From the NCBI RefSeq assembly GCF_036227605.1, contig NZ_CP109487.1, positions 7,675,001 through 7,739,000 of the forward strand: a DNA stretch of 64,000 nt. Direction: 5' to 3'. Made by a program: the position numbers and the translations under genes. Below the pieces are notes generated by a model, which did no database searches, had not been told where the DNA came from, and was given only the letters and a program-made list of their open reading frames with translations. The DNA comes from Streptomyces sp. NBC_01439 (GTDB taxonomy: Bacteria > Actinomycetota > Actinomycetes > Streptomycetales > Streptomycetaceae). This document shows, piece after piece, positions 46,778 through 55,567 of this stretch. Numbering within the stretch: the stretch's first letter is position 1; each line of letters starts with the position of its first letter.

Positions 46778-48361
46778 GTGTTCAACCGGACCAGATGCCT
46801 GCAGATCACTGCGGCCCTTGCGTCCATATCCCTGCTCGCCGGTTGCGGCCTGCTGTCGGAGGACGACGGCGACGAGATGAAGAGGATCGTCGTCGGTACC
46901 ACGAGCACCCCGAGCACCCTCGATCCCGCGGCCGCGTGGGACGGCTCCTGGGAGCTGTACCGGAACGTCTACCAGACCCTGCTGGCGTTCCCGACGGGCT
47001 CCAGCAAGCCCCAGCCCGACGCGGCCCAGAGCTGCGAGTTCACGGACGCGGCGAGCCAGGCCTACCGGTGCACCCTGCGCAAGGGCCTGAAGTTCTCCAA
47101 CGGCGAGCCGCTCGACGCCAATGCGGTCAAGTACTCCCTCGACCGGATCAAGACCATCGGCTCCAACGTCGGCCCCAAGGGTCTCTTCGGCACCCTCGAC
47201 AAGATCGAGACGCCGGACCCGCTGACGGTCGTCTTCCACCTGAACACCTCGGACGCCACCTTCCCGTACGTCCTCGGTTCGCCCGCCGCCTCGCTCGTCG
47301 CGCCCAAGGACTACCCGGCCGACAAGATCCGCGAGGGCGACAAGATCACCGGCTCCGGTCCGTACGTGCTCGACTCGTACAAGGACGGCGCCGAGGCGGT
47401 GCTCACCGGCAACACGAGTTACACCGGCTTCGCCAACCGCAAGAACAAGGCGGTGACCATCCGCTACTTCGCGGACTCGCCGAAGATGATCGCGGCGCTG
47501 AAGGCGAAGGAGATCGACGCCACCTACCGAGGCCTGTCGGCCCCGGAGATCACCGACCTCCAGACCCCCGCGTCGCACGCCCTGGGCGTCCAGGTCGTCG
47601 AGAACGTCGGCGCCGAGATCCGCTACCTGGTCTTCAACCCCAAGGACCCCCAGGTCGCCAAGCTCCCGATCCGCCAGGCCATCGCCCAGATCGTCGACCG
47701 CGGTGCGCTCGTCTCCAAGGTCTACCAGGGCACCGCAGAGCCGCTGTACTCGATGGTTCCGAAGGGGGTCGTCGGCCACAAGACGCCCTTCTACGACAAG
47801 TACGGCGCCGCGGACGTCGCCAAGGCCAGGAAGATCCTCAGGGACGCCGGGATCGCCACGCCGGTCGATCTGACCTTCTGGTACACCACCGACCGCTACG
47901 GTTCCTCGACCGCCGACGAGTTCACCGAGCTCAAGCGGCAGCTGGACGAGAGCCAGCTGTTCCGGATCACCCTGCGCAGCCAGCCCTGGAAGACCTTCCA
48001 GACCGGCTACAAGAGCGGTGAGTACCCGATCTTCGGCCGCGGCTGGTTCCCCGACTTCCCGGACCCGGACAACTTCATCGCGCCGTTCGTCGGCAAGGAG
48101 AACGCGGTCGGCACCCCGTACGAGCCCGCCGAGATCGTGAACGACCTGCTGCCCAAGTCCCGCCGCGAGGGTGACCGCTCGGCCGGTGTCCAGGAGTTCG
48201 AGCAGGCCCAGAAGATCTTCGCCGACGACGTCCGCCTGCTGCCCCTGTGGCAGGGCAAGCTCTACGTCGCGGCGCGCGAGGACATCGCGGGCTCCGAGCG
48301 GGCACTGGACCCGCAGACCGTCATGCAGATGTGGGAGTTCTACCGCAAGACCAGCTGGTAG
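46778..48361 (+). CDS. ABC transporter substrate-binding lipoprotein, peptide/opine type (SBP family 5)
   Basis: A 527-residue lipoprotein with lipobox LLAGC (cysteine near residue 24). It then has the family-5 binding-protein pattern (RIVVGTTSTPSTLDPAAAWD; YRCTLRKGLKFSNGEPLDAN; FPDFPDPDNFIAPF). Such proteins capture oligopeptides or other cationic solutes for an ABC importer; the permease genes are not adjacent, so it may serve a distant system. The GTG at 46,778 was preferred to the GTG at 46,772 because GAGGAG (46,765-46,770) is then 7 bases away. Confidence 0.88.
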   Translation: MFNRTRCLQITAALASISLLAGCGLLSEDDGDEMKRIVVGTTSTPSTLDPAAAWDGSWELYRNVYQTLLAFPTGSSKPQPDAAQSCEFTDAASQAYRCTLRKGLKFSNGEPLDANAVKYSLDRIKTIGSNVGPKGLFGTLDKIETPDPLTVVFHLNTSDATFPYVLGSPAASLVAPKDYPADKIREGDKITGSGPYVLDSYKDGAEAVLTGNTSYTGFANRKNKAVTIRYFADSPKMIAALKAKEIDATYRGLSAPEITDLQTPASHALGVQVVENVGAEIRYLVFNPKDPQVAKLPIRQAIAQIVDRGALVSKVYQGTAEPLYSMVPKGVVGHKTPFYDKYGAADVAKARKILRDAGIATPVDLTFWYTTDRYGSSTADEFTELKRQLDESQLFRITLRSQPWKTFQTGYKSGEYPIFGRGWFPDFPDPDNFIAPFVGKENAVGTPYEPAEIVNDLLPKSRREGDRSAGVQEFEQAQKIFADDVRLLPLWQGKLYVAAREDIAGSERALDPQTVMQMWEFYRKTSW

Positions 48362-48370
48362 CACCGGCAG

Positions 48371-48405
48371 CAATGCGTCGGCCGCCCCGGGCGGCCGACG
48401 CATTG
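48371..48405 (+). terminator. Terminator after the binding-protein gene
   Basis: The perfect 16-base arms CAATGCGTCGGCCGCC and GGCGGCCGACGCATTG with a 3-base loop begin 9 bases after the stop. Confidence 0.82.
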
Positions 48406-48476
48406 TCAGTGGGCCCCGGTAGGTTCTGGAGCAGTTGCACGAGCAGTTGCACGAACTTGTACCGGAGGTTGTCGCC

Positions 48477-49154
48477 GTGACCCAGATGCTGCCCGAGTCC
48501 TGGCTCCCCGTCCTCGGCGGGGAGCTGGACCAGCCCTACTTCAAAGAGCTCACCGAGTTCGTCGAGAAGGAACGGGCGAACGGGCCGGTCTACCCGCCCC
48601 GCGAGCAGGTGTTCGCGGCCCTGGACGCCACCCCCTTCGACCGGGTGAAGGTCCTCGTCCTCGGCCAGGACCCGTACCACGGCGCCGGCCAGGGCCACGG
48701 CCTGTGCTTCTCCGTGCAGCCCGGGGTCAAGACCCCGCCCTCGCTGCGCAACATCTACAAGGAGATGAAGGAGGAGCTCGACCTGCCGATCCCGGACAAC
48801 GGGTACCTGATGCCGTGGGCCGAGCAGGGCGTCCTGCTGCTCAACGCGGTGCTCACGGTCCGGGAGGCCGAGCCCAATTCGCACAAGGGCAAGGGCTGGG
48901 AGAAGTTCACCGACGCCGTGATCCGCGCGGTGTCCGAGCGGCCCGACCCGGCCGTCTTCGTCCTGTGGGGCGCCTACGCCCAGAAGAAGCTCCCGCTGAT
49001 CGACGAGGAGCGGCACGTGGTCGTCAAGGGTGCCCACCCCTCCCCGCTGTCCGCCAAGAAGTTCTTCGGATCCCGGCCCTTCACGCAGATCAACGAGGCC
49101 ATTGCCGCCCAGGGGCATGAGCCGATCGACTGGCGGATCCCGAACCTCGGCTGA
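48477..49154 (+). CDS. ung: Uracil-DNA glycosylase, family 1
   Basis: A 225-residue base-excision repair enzyme removing uracil from DNA. The water-activating motif GQDPYHG (near residue 62), the uracil-binding PWAEQGVLLLN and the leucine-loop HPSPLSA are all present. The GTG at 48,477 (VTQMLPESW) has GGAGG 9 bases upstream and gives the normal length; the in-frame extension to 48,435 is unlikely. Confidence 0.95.
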   Translation: MTQMLPESWLPVLGGELDQPYFKELTEFVEKERANGPVYPPREQVFAALDATPFDRVKVLVLGQDPYHGAGQGHGLCFSVQPGVKTPPSLRNIYKEMKEELDLPIPDNGYLMPWAEQGVLLLNAVLTVREAEPNSHKGKGWEKFTDAVIRAVSERPDPAVFVLWGAYAQKKLPLIDEERHVVVKGAHPSPLSAKKFFGSRPFTQINEAIAAQGHEPIDWRIPNLG

Positions 49155-49249
49155 CGTCCCCCCGCGCCTCGGCGCCATTGCCGGTACCTCCGGCTAGCTT
49201 CTAGATGATCAGACCGGAGCAGGTCTGGCAGAGCAAGCCGGAGGCCGCC

Positions 49250-49858
49250 GTGACGGAGCAGCAGGAGGCGTCGCAGGATGCCGTCATGACCAGGATCGGC
49301 CAGGCGGTCATCCTGCTGCACGCCGGGGACCGCGAGGAGGCCCGCAACCGGCTCGGGGAGATCTGGTCCGAGATCGGTGAGGAGGGGGACTCCCTCCACC
49401 GGTGCACCCTGGCCCACTACATGGCCGACGCACAGGACGATCCGGCCGACGAGCTGGCCTGGGACCTGCGGGCCCTGACCGCCGCAGCCGACCTGCCGGT
49501 GGACCTGCCGGATGACCTCCCGGGCGATCAGCCCGGCGATCAGCCCGGCGACCAGCCCGGGTCCGGGCCGCCCCGGGACGGGCGGCCCGCGCGCTGGGAG
49601 CCGCATCCGCAGCTGCGGGTGTTCTACCCGTCCCTGCACCTGAACCTGGCCGCCGACTACGTGAAACTGCAGCGGCCCGAGGCGGCCCGGATCCACCTGG
49701 CCCGGGCCCGCGCGGCCACCGGGGCGCTGTCCGACGACGGGTACGGGAACGGCGTACGGGCCGCCATCGCCCGGCTGGAGCGGCGCCTGGCCGCGGAGCC
49801 GGAGGCCGGGCCCGGACCTGGATCCGGACCCCGACCGTTCCCCGAGCAGTCCCCGTAG
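49250..49858 (+). CDS. Hypothetical protein, TPR-like
   Basis: A 202-residue soluble protein, TEQQEASQDAVMTRIGQAV, with helix-turn-helix pairs suggesting tetratricopeptide-like folding (DREEARNRLGEIWSEIGEE; PEAARIHLARARAATGAL). It is interrupted by a proline/aspartate repeat (GDQPGDQPGDQPG, near residues 92-104) and has a Pro/Gly-rich tail. The GTG at 49,250 has CGGAGG 6-8 bases upstream; an ATG at 49,205 in the same frame is the alternative. Function unknown. Confidence 0.68.
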   Translation: MTEQQEASQDAVMTRIGQAVILLHAGDREEARNRLGEIWSEIGEEGDSLHRCTLAHYMADAQDDPADELAWDLRALTAAADLPVDLPDDLPGDQPGDQPGDQPGSGPPRDGRPARWEPHPQLRVFYPSLHLNLAADYVKLQRPEAARIHLARARAATGALSDDGYGNGVRAAIARLERRLAAEPEAGPGPGSGPRPFPEQSP

Positions 49859-49877
49859 GCCCTGGGTCCGCGGGCGG

Positions 49878-50417
49878 TCAGTCCCCTTGGACGCCCGAGC
49901 AGATGCGGGCCTCCGGGCTGTCGGGATGCCATTGGCCGTGCCTGCGGCCCAGTGCGCACACATCGGCCGGCCGCACCGGCAGCTTCCGGATCAGCTCGCG
50001 CTCCGCTTCGGCGTCGGGCCGGGGACGCCGCGGGCGGCCGCCCGGGTGCCCGGAGACGGGTTCGGCGGTCCGCCGGGGCTCCGGGATGTCCGGGACCGGC
50101 GGAGCCTCCTCCACGGGCCCGCCGGAGCCGCCCGGTACGGGGCGCTGCGCGGACCGCTGGGCGGCCGCAGGGCCCGCCGGGGCAGCGGGCCGCCCCGGGG
50201 CCGTCTCCAAGGCCTCCAGCGCCTCCAGGGCGGGCGCCCGGACGGTCACGGGGGCGGCCCCGGGCCCGCCGCGGGGCTGATGGCGGGGCGGTGCCCCGGC
50301 GGCGGGGGCCGCCGCGGGCCGCACGGGTCCGGGGCTCACCTGCACACAGCCGGAGACCGCCGAGACGGCGCAGGCGACTCCGAGCAGCAGCGTTGTCGTG
50401 GTTCGGGTGGGATGCAC
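49878..50417 (-). CDS. Putative lipoprotein with conserved C-terminal segment
   Basis: A 179-residue protein. The signal peptide ends in the lipobox SAVSGC (near residue 22). The middle 100 residues are Pro/Ala/Gly-rich and poorly constrained. The last 40 (ELIRKLPVRPADVCALGRRH; GQWHPDSPEARICSG) are well ordered, with two cysteines that may pair. The GTG at 50,417 is chosen so that the signal peptide is complete. Function unknown. Confidence 0.65.
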   Translation of the reverse strand: MHPTRTTTTLLLGVACAVSAVSGCVQVSPGPVRPAAAPAAGAPPRHQPRGGPGAAPVTVRAPALEALEALETAPGRPAAPAGPAAAQRSAQRPVPGGSGGPVEEAPPVPDIPEPRRTAEPVSGHPGGRPRRPRPDAEAERELIRKLPVRPADVCALGRRHGQWHPDSPEARICSGVQGD

Positions 50418-50546
50418 CCGCGCAACTCTGCTGTGCGAGGACCCCGTTGCGAAAACCCGGAGCCGATATTCACCCCGCACGGGTGACGGACGCACCCGCC
50501 GGACAGGGCCCCGGGGGCGGTCCGGGACCGCCCCCGGGCGGACCGC

Positions 50547-51071
50547 CTATTCGCCGGTGGCGCCGTCGATCTGCTCGCGCAGCAGGTCCGCGTGGCCGTT
50601 GTGGCGCGCGTACTCCTCGATCATGTGGGTGTAGACCCAGCGCAGGCTGAACACCTCGCCGCGGTGATGGTTCTCGGCCTGCGAGAGCAGGTCCAGCGAA
50701 CGGCCCGCGGCCGCCTGGCGCGCCAGCTCGACCTCCGTCTGCCAGACCGGCTCGGTCTCGGCCCACGTAGCCGCCTCGGTGAAGTGGAAGTCGCCGTCCC
50801 GGTCCTCGTCCGTGATGTAGAGCTCGGGCAGGTCCTCGCCCAGCATGACCTCCCGGAACCAGTACCGCTCCACCTCCGCCATGTGCCGTACGAGGCCCAG
50901 GAGGCTCAACTCGGAAGGGGCGAGCGGGGTCCTGCGCAGCTCCTCGTCCTGCAGTCCCTCGCACTTCCACATGAGGGTGGCACGGTGGTAGTCGAGCCAG
51001 CCGTCGAGCATCTCCCGCTCGGCGGCGGTGGTGGCGGGTTCTTCGCGGTGTGATCCTGAACTGGTGGTCAT
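50547..51071 (-). CDS. DinB-fold (DUF664) protein
   Basis: A 174-residue four-helix protein of the DinB/YfiT class (ERWMLDGWL-like helix; LGLVRHMAEVERYWFREVML; RWVYTHMIEEYARHNGHADL). The histidines in LVRHMAEVE and YARHNGHAD match the metal-binding triad of this fold. In actinobacteria these proteins include mycothiol-dependent transferases, so a thiol-transferase role is plausible. ATG at 51,071; it is divergent from the Gfo gene across 82 bases. Confidence 0.82.
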   Translation of the reverse strand: MTTSSGSHREEPATTAAEREMLDGWLDYHRATLMWKCEGLQDEELRRTPLAPSELSLLGLVRHMAEVERYWFREVMLGEDLPELYITDEDRDGDFHFTEAATWAETEPVWQTEVELARQAAAGRSLDLLSQAENHHRGEVFSLRWVYTHMIEEYARHNGHADLLREQIDGATGE

Positions 51072-51153
51072 GAGGATCATCCTGAGCGAACCGGGCCCCG
51101 GCCACCAGGGATTATGCTGCCGAGATCCACACGGACCGAACTTGGAGGCCCCG

Positions 51154-52059
51154 GTGAAGGTCGGCTGCATCGGACTCGGCGACATCGCGCAGAAGGCGTA
51201 CTTGCCCGTCCTCACCACCCGCCCGGGCATCGAGCTGCACCTGCAGACGCGCAACCCCGACACCCTGGAGCGGGTCGGCGACACCCACCACGTCCCGGCC
51301 GCGCGCCGCCACACCGATCTCGACGGGCTGCTCGCCGAGGGGCTCGACGCGGCCTTCGTGCACGCCGCCACCGTGGCCCACCCGGAGATCGTCACGCGGC
51401 TGCTGGAAGCGGGCGTGCCCACGTACGTGGACAAGCCGCTCGCCTACGAACTCGCTCACTCGCGGCAGCTCGTGGAACGGGCCGAGCGGCTCGGGGTCTC
51501 CCTCGCCGTCGGCTTCAACCGCCGCTTCGCGCCCGCCTACGCGCAGTGCGCCGACCACGCCCGCGAGCTGATCATCATGCAGAAGAACCGGGTCGGGCTG
51601 CCCGAGGACCCGCGCACGCTGGTGCTGGACGACTTCATCCACGTCGTCGACACCCTGCGGTTCCTGCTGCCCGGCGAGGCCGAACACCTCGACGTCCGAG
51701 CGGTGGTGCGCGAGGGGCTGATGCACCAGGTGGTGCTCCAGCTGTCCGGCGCCGGCTTCACCGCACTCGGCATCATGAACCGGCTGTCCGGCTCCACCGA
51801 GGAGATCCTGGAGGTGTCCGGCCGCGACACCAAGCGGCAGGTCGTCAACCTCGCCGAGGTCATCGACCACAAGGGCCAGCCGACCGTGCGGCGCCGCGGG
51901 GACTGGGTCCCCGTCGCCCGCCAGCGCGGCATCGAGCAGGTCGTCGACCACTTCCTGGAAGCGGTCGCGGCGGGTACGACGCTCAGCGCCCGCGACGCCC
52001 TGCGAACCCACGAGCTGTGCGAGCGGGTGGTGAGCTCGGCCCTGGAGCAGGCCTCCTGA
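51154..52059 (+). CDS. Gfo/Idh/MocA-family oxidoreductase
   Basis: A 301-residue NAD(P)-dependent sugar/alcohol dehydrogenase-like protein. The Rossmann motif GCIGLGDIAQKAYLP lies at residues 4-18, the lysine of the DKP motif is in YVDKPLAYE (near 93), and a GFNRRFAP motif follows. The GTG at 51,154 has TTGGAGG upstream. Its 3' end overlaps the convergent lnt gene by 77 bases, so both C-termini are encoded in the same DNA. Confidence 0.85.
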   Translation: MKVGCIGLGDIAQKAYLPVLTTRPGIELHLQTRNPDTLERVGDTHHVPAARRHTDLDGLLAEGLDAAFVHAATVAHPEIVTRLLEAGVPTYVDKPLAYELAHSRQLVERAERLGVSLAVGFNRRFAPAYAQCADHARELIIMQKNRVGLPEDPRTLVLDDFIHVVDTLRFLLPGEAEHLDVRAVVREGLMHQVVLQLSGAGFTALGIMNRLSGSTEEILEVSGRDTKRQVVNLAEVIDHKGQPTVRRRGDWVPVARQRGIEQVVDHFLEAVAAGTTLSARDALRTHELCERVVSSALEQAS

Positions 52060-53572
52060 GCGAACGGCTGCCCGCGACCGCGCAGTACACCGCCAGGGCG
52101 GCGAGGGCGGCGGCCACCGGCCAGTCCCCGAAGCGGACGTAGAGGGTCGTGCCGCGGGCGAGCGGGACCTCGTACACGGCCGCCGTGCTCGCGGAGGTGG
52201 GCAGGGCGGCGCCGACCCGCGCGCCGGAGGGGCCGTTCACGACGCTGATGCCCGTGAGGGTGGCGTGGACCATCGGGCGGCCGTTCTCGGCCGCCCGCAA
52301 CGCGGCCAGGGAGGCGTGCTGGGCCGGGGCCCAACTCTCCTGGAACGAGGAGGTCGCCGACTGGGCGACGAGCAGGGAGGCCCCGTCCAGGGTGAGGCGC
52401 CGGCTCATGTCGGGGAAGGCCGACTCGAAGCACACCAGGGGGCCGACCCGGACACCGCCGGGCCCCTCCGGCCGCCCGGGCAGGTCCATGACCACCGGGG
52501 CGTCACCGCGCACCCGGTCCTCGTCCGCCGCCTTGCCGACCGACGTGGCCCAGCCGAACAGCCCACGGGCCGGTACGTACTCCCCGAACGGGACGAGCCG
52601 CATCTTGTCGTACCGGTCGCCGGTGGGGCCCTGGGGGCCCACGAGGACCGCGCTCTTGTAGATACCGGGGTGGTCCGCCCGCCGCGCGTCCACGTTCACC
52701 AGCAGCGGAGCCCCCACCCGTGCCGACAGCGCGGCCAGCCGCCGGGCCAGGTCCGGGCGGGCGGTCAGGTCCGCGCCGACGCTGCTCTCGCCCCACACCA
52801 CCAGGTCGACCCGCTGCCCCGCCAGCGGCCGCGTCAGCCGCTCACCCACGTCGAACCGCCGCTCCGCACTGTCCGGGCCGTCCGTCACCGGGCCGGGCTG
52901 TACGAGGGCCACGCGCAGCCGGCCCGATTCCTCGGGCCGCGCCGCCCACACCCACACCGCTCCCGTCAGCACCGCGCACCCCGTCATCCCCGCCACCGCG
53001 GGAATCCGCGCCCCCGGCACCGCGATCAGCAGCACCAGCGCACAGTTCACCGCCACCACCAGCAGGCTGACCAGCCACACCCCGCCCACCGAGGCCAGCC
53101 GCAGCGCGGGCGCCACCTGCCACTGGCTCGCGCCCAGCAGCCCCCACGGCCCGCCGAGCCCCTGCCAGGACCGGACCAGCTCCGACAGCAGCCACCCCGC
53201 CGGCACGAGGACGAGCGCGCAGCAGGCCCGGCCCGCCGCCGGGGTCCCGCCGAGGAGCTCCCGCACCAGGAGCGCCCAGGGGATCCAGAGAAGCCCGAGC
53301 AACGCGGCCACCGGGACCAGGAACACGTGCAGACTGGGCAGCAGCCAGTGGTGGACGGCCAGGATGAACCCCGCGCCGCCGAGCCAGCCCTCCAGCGCCG
53401 CCCGCCGCCCGGTGGGGGCCGAGCGCAGCAGAAGCATCCAGGGCACGAGGGCGGCGTAGGCGAACCACCAGAGCGCGGGGGCCGGGAAGGCGAGGGCGGG
53501 CAGCGCCCCGGCGGCCACGGCGGCGGGCGCACGCCATCGAGGGGACCACCACCGCGTGCGCATCGTGATCAT
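51983..53572 (-). CDS. lnt: Apolipoprotein N-acyltransferase
   Basis: A 529-residue membrane enzyme that adds the third acyl chain to lipoproteins. Six to eight helices fill residues 10-205. The nitrilase-like domain has the triad E (VVWGESSVG, near 261), K (YDKMRLVPFGEYVP, near 322) and C (LVCFESAFP, near 381). Streptomycetes carry Lnt homologues although Gram-positive bacteria generally do not. Start ATG at 53,572; a second ATG (MRTRWW) is at 53,563. Its C-terminal coding overlaps the Gfo gene by 77 bases. Confidence 0.88.
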   Translation of the reverse strand: MITMRTRWWSPRWRAPAAVAAGALPALAFPAPALWWFAYAALVPWMLLLRSAPTGRRAALEGWLGGAGFILAVHHWLLPSLHVFLVPVAALLGLLWIPWALLVRELLGGTPAAGRACCALVLVPAGWLLSELVRSWQGLGGPWGLLGASQWQVAPALRLASVGGVWLVSLLVVAVNCALVLLIAVPGARIPAVAGMTGCAVLTGAVWVWAARPEESGRLRVALVQPGPVTDGPDSAERRFDVGERLTRPLAGQRVDLVVWGESSVGADLTARPDLARRLAALSARVGAPLLVNVDARRADHPGIYKSAVLVGPQGPTGDRYDKMRLVPFGEYVPARGLFGWATSVGKAADEDRVRGDAPVVMDLPGRPEGPGGVRVGPLVCFESAFPDMSRRLTLDGASLLVAQSATSSFQESWAPAQHASLAALRAAENGRPMVHATLTGISVVNGPSGARVGAALPTSASTAAVYEVPLARGTTLYVRFGDWPVAAALAALAVYCAVAGSRSLRRPAPGPSSPPARTARGFAGRRGR

Positions 53573-53639
53573 GGCGTGCCTCCGCTTCCAGTGTGGCAGT
53601 GCCCGGTGCCCCGGCCGAGTCGAGCGGTTCCCCCGCGGC

Positions 53640-54107
53640 TCAGGCGGTCATGTGCCGCCACGTCTCGTGCACGGTGACGCGGGTGAGCCGCCAGCCGTCA
53701 CGGGTCCGGGCCAGCGCGAAGCCGTAGCGCCCGGCCGCGACGAAGTTGGGCGAGGTGACCGCGGCGTCGGAGTCCGGCCCGGCCAGCCGCATCGGATTGA
53801 GGAAGTCCGCCCGGACCTCGGCGCTGTCCCCGGGGGAGCCGCCCAGGTCCTCCAGCCGGATCAGCCGGTTCACGATCAGGTGCTGGCGGACGGGGAAGAG
53901 CATCATCGTCTCCGCCAGCCAGTCCGCGACCTCCGCCACCGGACCCTCGATCCCGCCGGCCGAGCTGTAGTCGACCCTTCCGGAGGCGGTGAACAGGGCC
54001 CGGTACGCCTCCCAGTCACCGTCGTCGACGGCCACCGCGTAGCCCGTGACCACTTCGTCGATCGCCAGCCGGTCCATCACCGTCGCGAGATCCACACGCT
54101 GAGTCAT
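53640..54107 (-). CDS. NTF2-like (SnoaL) family protein
   Basis: A 155-residue single-domain protein (DRLAIDEVVTGYAVAVDDGD; WEAYRALFTASGRVDYSSAG; FALARTRDGWRLTRVTVHET). The fold is shared by ketosteroid isomerase and ring-hydroxylating dioxygenase beta subunits. No catalytic residues can be assigned. ATG at 54,107. It follows lnt in the same direction with a 67-base gap. Confidence 0.82.
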   Translation of the reverse strand: MTQRVDLATVMDRLAIDEVVTGYAVAVDDGDWEAYRALFTASGRVDYSSAGGIEGPVAEVADWLAETMMLFPVRQHLIVNRLIRLEDLGGSPGDSAEVRADFLNPMRLAGPDSDAAVTSPNFVAAGRYGFALARTRDGWRLTRVTVHETWRHMTA

Positions 54108-54176
54108 CGGGTCAGTGTGGGGCTGCGCGGGCGCGAGGCCAAGGGCCGTGCGCCCACCGGACCCTCCCGCGGGTGG

Positions 54177-54353
54177 TCAGTGACCGGAACGGGATTCCCG
54201 CTGCCGGACCACGACGAGGAACGCATCGCTGTCCAGGTCCATGACCACCTCCGCCGGCACGCCCTCGCGCATCCGCTGCGCCGCGTACTCCTCGGCGGGC
54301 CAGCTTCCCCGCGGACTTCCGGCGGGAAACCGCTCCAGCACCACTCGACCCAT
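54177..54353 (-). CDS. Small conserved hypothetical protein
   Basis: A 58-residue peptide, MGRVVLERFPAGSPRGS, ending with VVMDLDSDAFLVVVRQ, a strand-like motif I have seen in small streptomycete proteins near integrated elements. ATG at 54,353 preceded by AGCAGGGGG. It is too short for the usual size threshold but has a ribosome site, good codon use and a terminator upstream that separates it from the integrase remnant. Function unknown. Confidence 0.6.
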   Translation of the reverse strand: MGRVVLERFPAGSPRGSWPAEEYAAQRMREGVPAEVVMDLDSDAFLVVVRQRESRSGH

Positions 54354-54402
54354 GGCACACCCCCTGCTGTTCGCCTTCCGTTCTCTTCGGGAACAACGAC
54401 GC

Positions 54403-54436
54403 GCAGGCCGCCCGGGAACGTTCCCGAGCGGCCTGC
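54403..54436 (-). terminator. Terminator of the integrase remnant
   Basis: A near-perfect 34-base hairpin, GCAGGCCGC with CGGGAA and the matching TTCCCG with GCGGCCTGC, lies immediately downstream (leftward) of the stop at 54,440. Confidence 0.75.
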
Positions 54437-54439
54437 GGT

Positions 54440-54730
54440 TCACGCGAACAGGTGGCCGGCGACCTCGTGGCCCATGCGGGTCTCCACGGCGATGCGACTG
54501 TGTCGATCTTCGTCGAGCTGCTCCTTGCCGCCGTGGCGAAGCAGGTACAGCCGCTTCCCGGCGTACGCGGTCGCAGGGACCGCTGGAAGGGGGCGGCGGG
54601 AGATGACCAGCGGGGCTGGTCCGGGCGAATCCTCGCGAACTCCTCGGAGGCTGGTCGCCCGCGCGAGACCGGCCGCCAGTGGGAGTAGCCGAAGTTTGTG
54701 TCGGCCAGCAGCCCGCCGCCGATCGGCACA
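54440..54730 (-). pseudogene. Tyrosine recombinase (integrase) remnant
   Basis: The C-terminal catalytic box of a phage/ICE-type tyrosine recombinase is recognisable (LYLLRHGGKEQLDEDRHSRI; AVETRMGHEVAG) with the RHG arginine-histidine pair. Reading ends at LFA and a stop right after GHEVAG, before the nucleophile tyrosine. Upstream, text such as ADTNFGYSHWRPV continues in another frame near 54,700, so at least one frameshift exists. It is probably the inactive integrase of the element whose conjugation genes lie to the right. Confidence 0.68.
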
Positions 54731-55020
54731 CCACGAGGAACAGCTGCAGGGAGCGCACGCAGGGCTGCGTGAACTCGGTGACCTGGCAGTCCAAGAGGCA
54801 GACGCCCCGCCGGTGCAGCGTCTGCGGTGGCGCATCCAGGGCGGCGAACACACGCTCAATCAGGCCGAGTTCGCGCTAGCGCTGACTGAGCATCGGCTCG
54901 ACAACCTCCGAGAAGGCACCTGACAGACGATCCCGATCCGCCAAAGTCACCTATCCATAGGTTATTTTGACTGGCCTTCTGTCTCATACCGACTTCCATA
55001 ACGAACGAAGGGAAAACGCC
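54731..55020. other. Gap between integrase remnant and lipoprotein gene
   Basis: About 290 bases without a supportable gene. GC content falls between 54,930 and 55,010, as expected for the promoter of the lipoprotein gene. I cannot see a tRNA or attachment-site duplication here. Confidence 0.5.
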
Positions 55021-55470
55021 ATGAGGTTCACCAGCACTGCACGTACGACGCGGGCCAAGATGACCGTGTCCATCGCGGCCCTGGCCGCGGGCTCACTCAT
55101 ACTCACCGCCTGCAGCGGAAGCAGCGACAGCGCCAGCAAGCTCGACGGTACCTACTACGTCAAGGACGTCAACGGCACGTCCAAACTCGGCCAGCTGGTC
55201 GTCAATGGCAACGGCGTCTCGCATCATGAGTACAACTGCGATGGTGTCTACAAGGAGCCGGACGTGACCAGCACCGGCGAGTTCAACAAGGATCAGTCCC
55301 AGATCATCTGGACGGTCGCCGGAGACGACACCCGCAACAGGCGGACCGGCAGCGAGTCCATCTCAACCAGCAACACCTCGATCAGCATCGGCGGTAGCGT
55401 GTACGTGCGTGACAACTCCGATGCCGGCAAGGCTCTGCTGGACGGCTTCAAGACCAAGTGCAAGAAGTAG
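55021..55470 (+). CDS. Small putative lipoprotein
   Basis: A 149-residue lipoprotein with lipobox LILTAC (near residue 29) and a mature domain SASKLDGTYYVKDVNGTSKL, VSHHEYNCDGVYKEPDVTST, SISIGGSVYVRDNSD. Two cysteines in the mature part could pair. Base composition is less GC-rich than in neighbouring chromosomal genes, in keeping with acquired DNA. ATG at 55,021 with GAAGGGA upstream. Possible roles include surface exclusion for the conjugative element, as inference. A terminator follows. Confidence 0.75.
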   Translation: MRFTSTARTTRAKMTVSIAALAAGSLILTACSGSSDSASKLDGTYYVKDVNGTSKLGQLVVNGNGVSHHEYNCDGVYKEPDVTSTGEFNKDQSQIIWTVAGDDTRNRRTGSESISTSNTSISIGGSVYVRDNSDAGKALLDGFKTKCKK

Positions 55471-55504
55471 CGTCGACGTCCCGCTCGGCCGGCCAAGCAG
55501 CACG

Positions 55505-55535
55505 GAACCCCGTGGGCATCGCGTCCACGGGGTTC
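55505..55535 (+). terminator. Terminator after the small lipoprotein gene
   Basis: The perfect arms GAACCCCGTGG (55,505-55,515) and CCACGGGGTTC (55,525-55,535) with a 9-base loop are followed by a T-rich tail. Confidence 0.82.
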
Positions 55536-55567
55536 TGTCCTTCCTCGGCCGGTCAAGCCTCTGACGT

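Noticed and set aside
45075..48361. Possible biosynthetic cluster (two SDR genes plus a binding lipoprotein)
   Set aside because: No synthase, carrier protein or tailoring genes nearby; ordinary metabolic context is enough.
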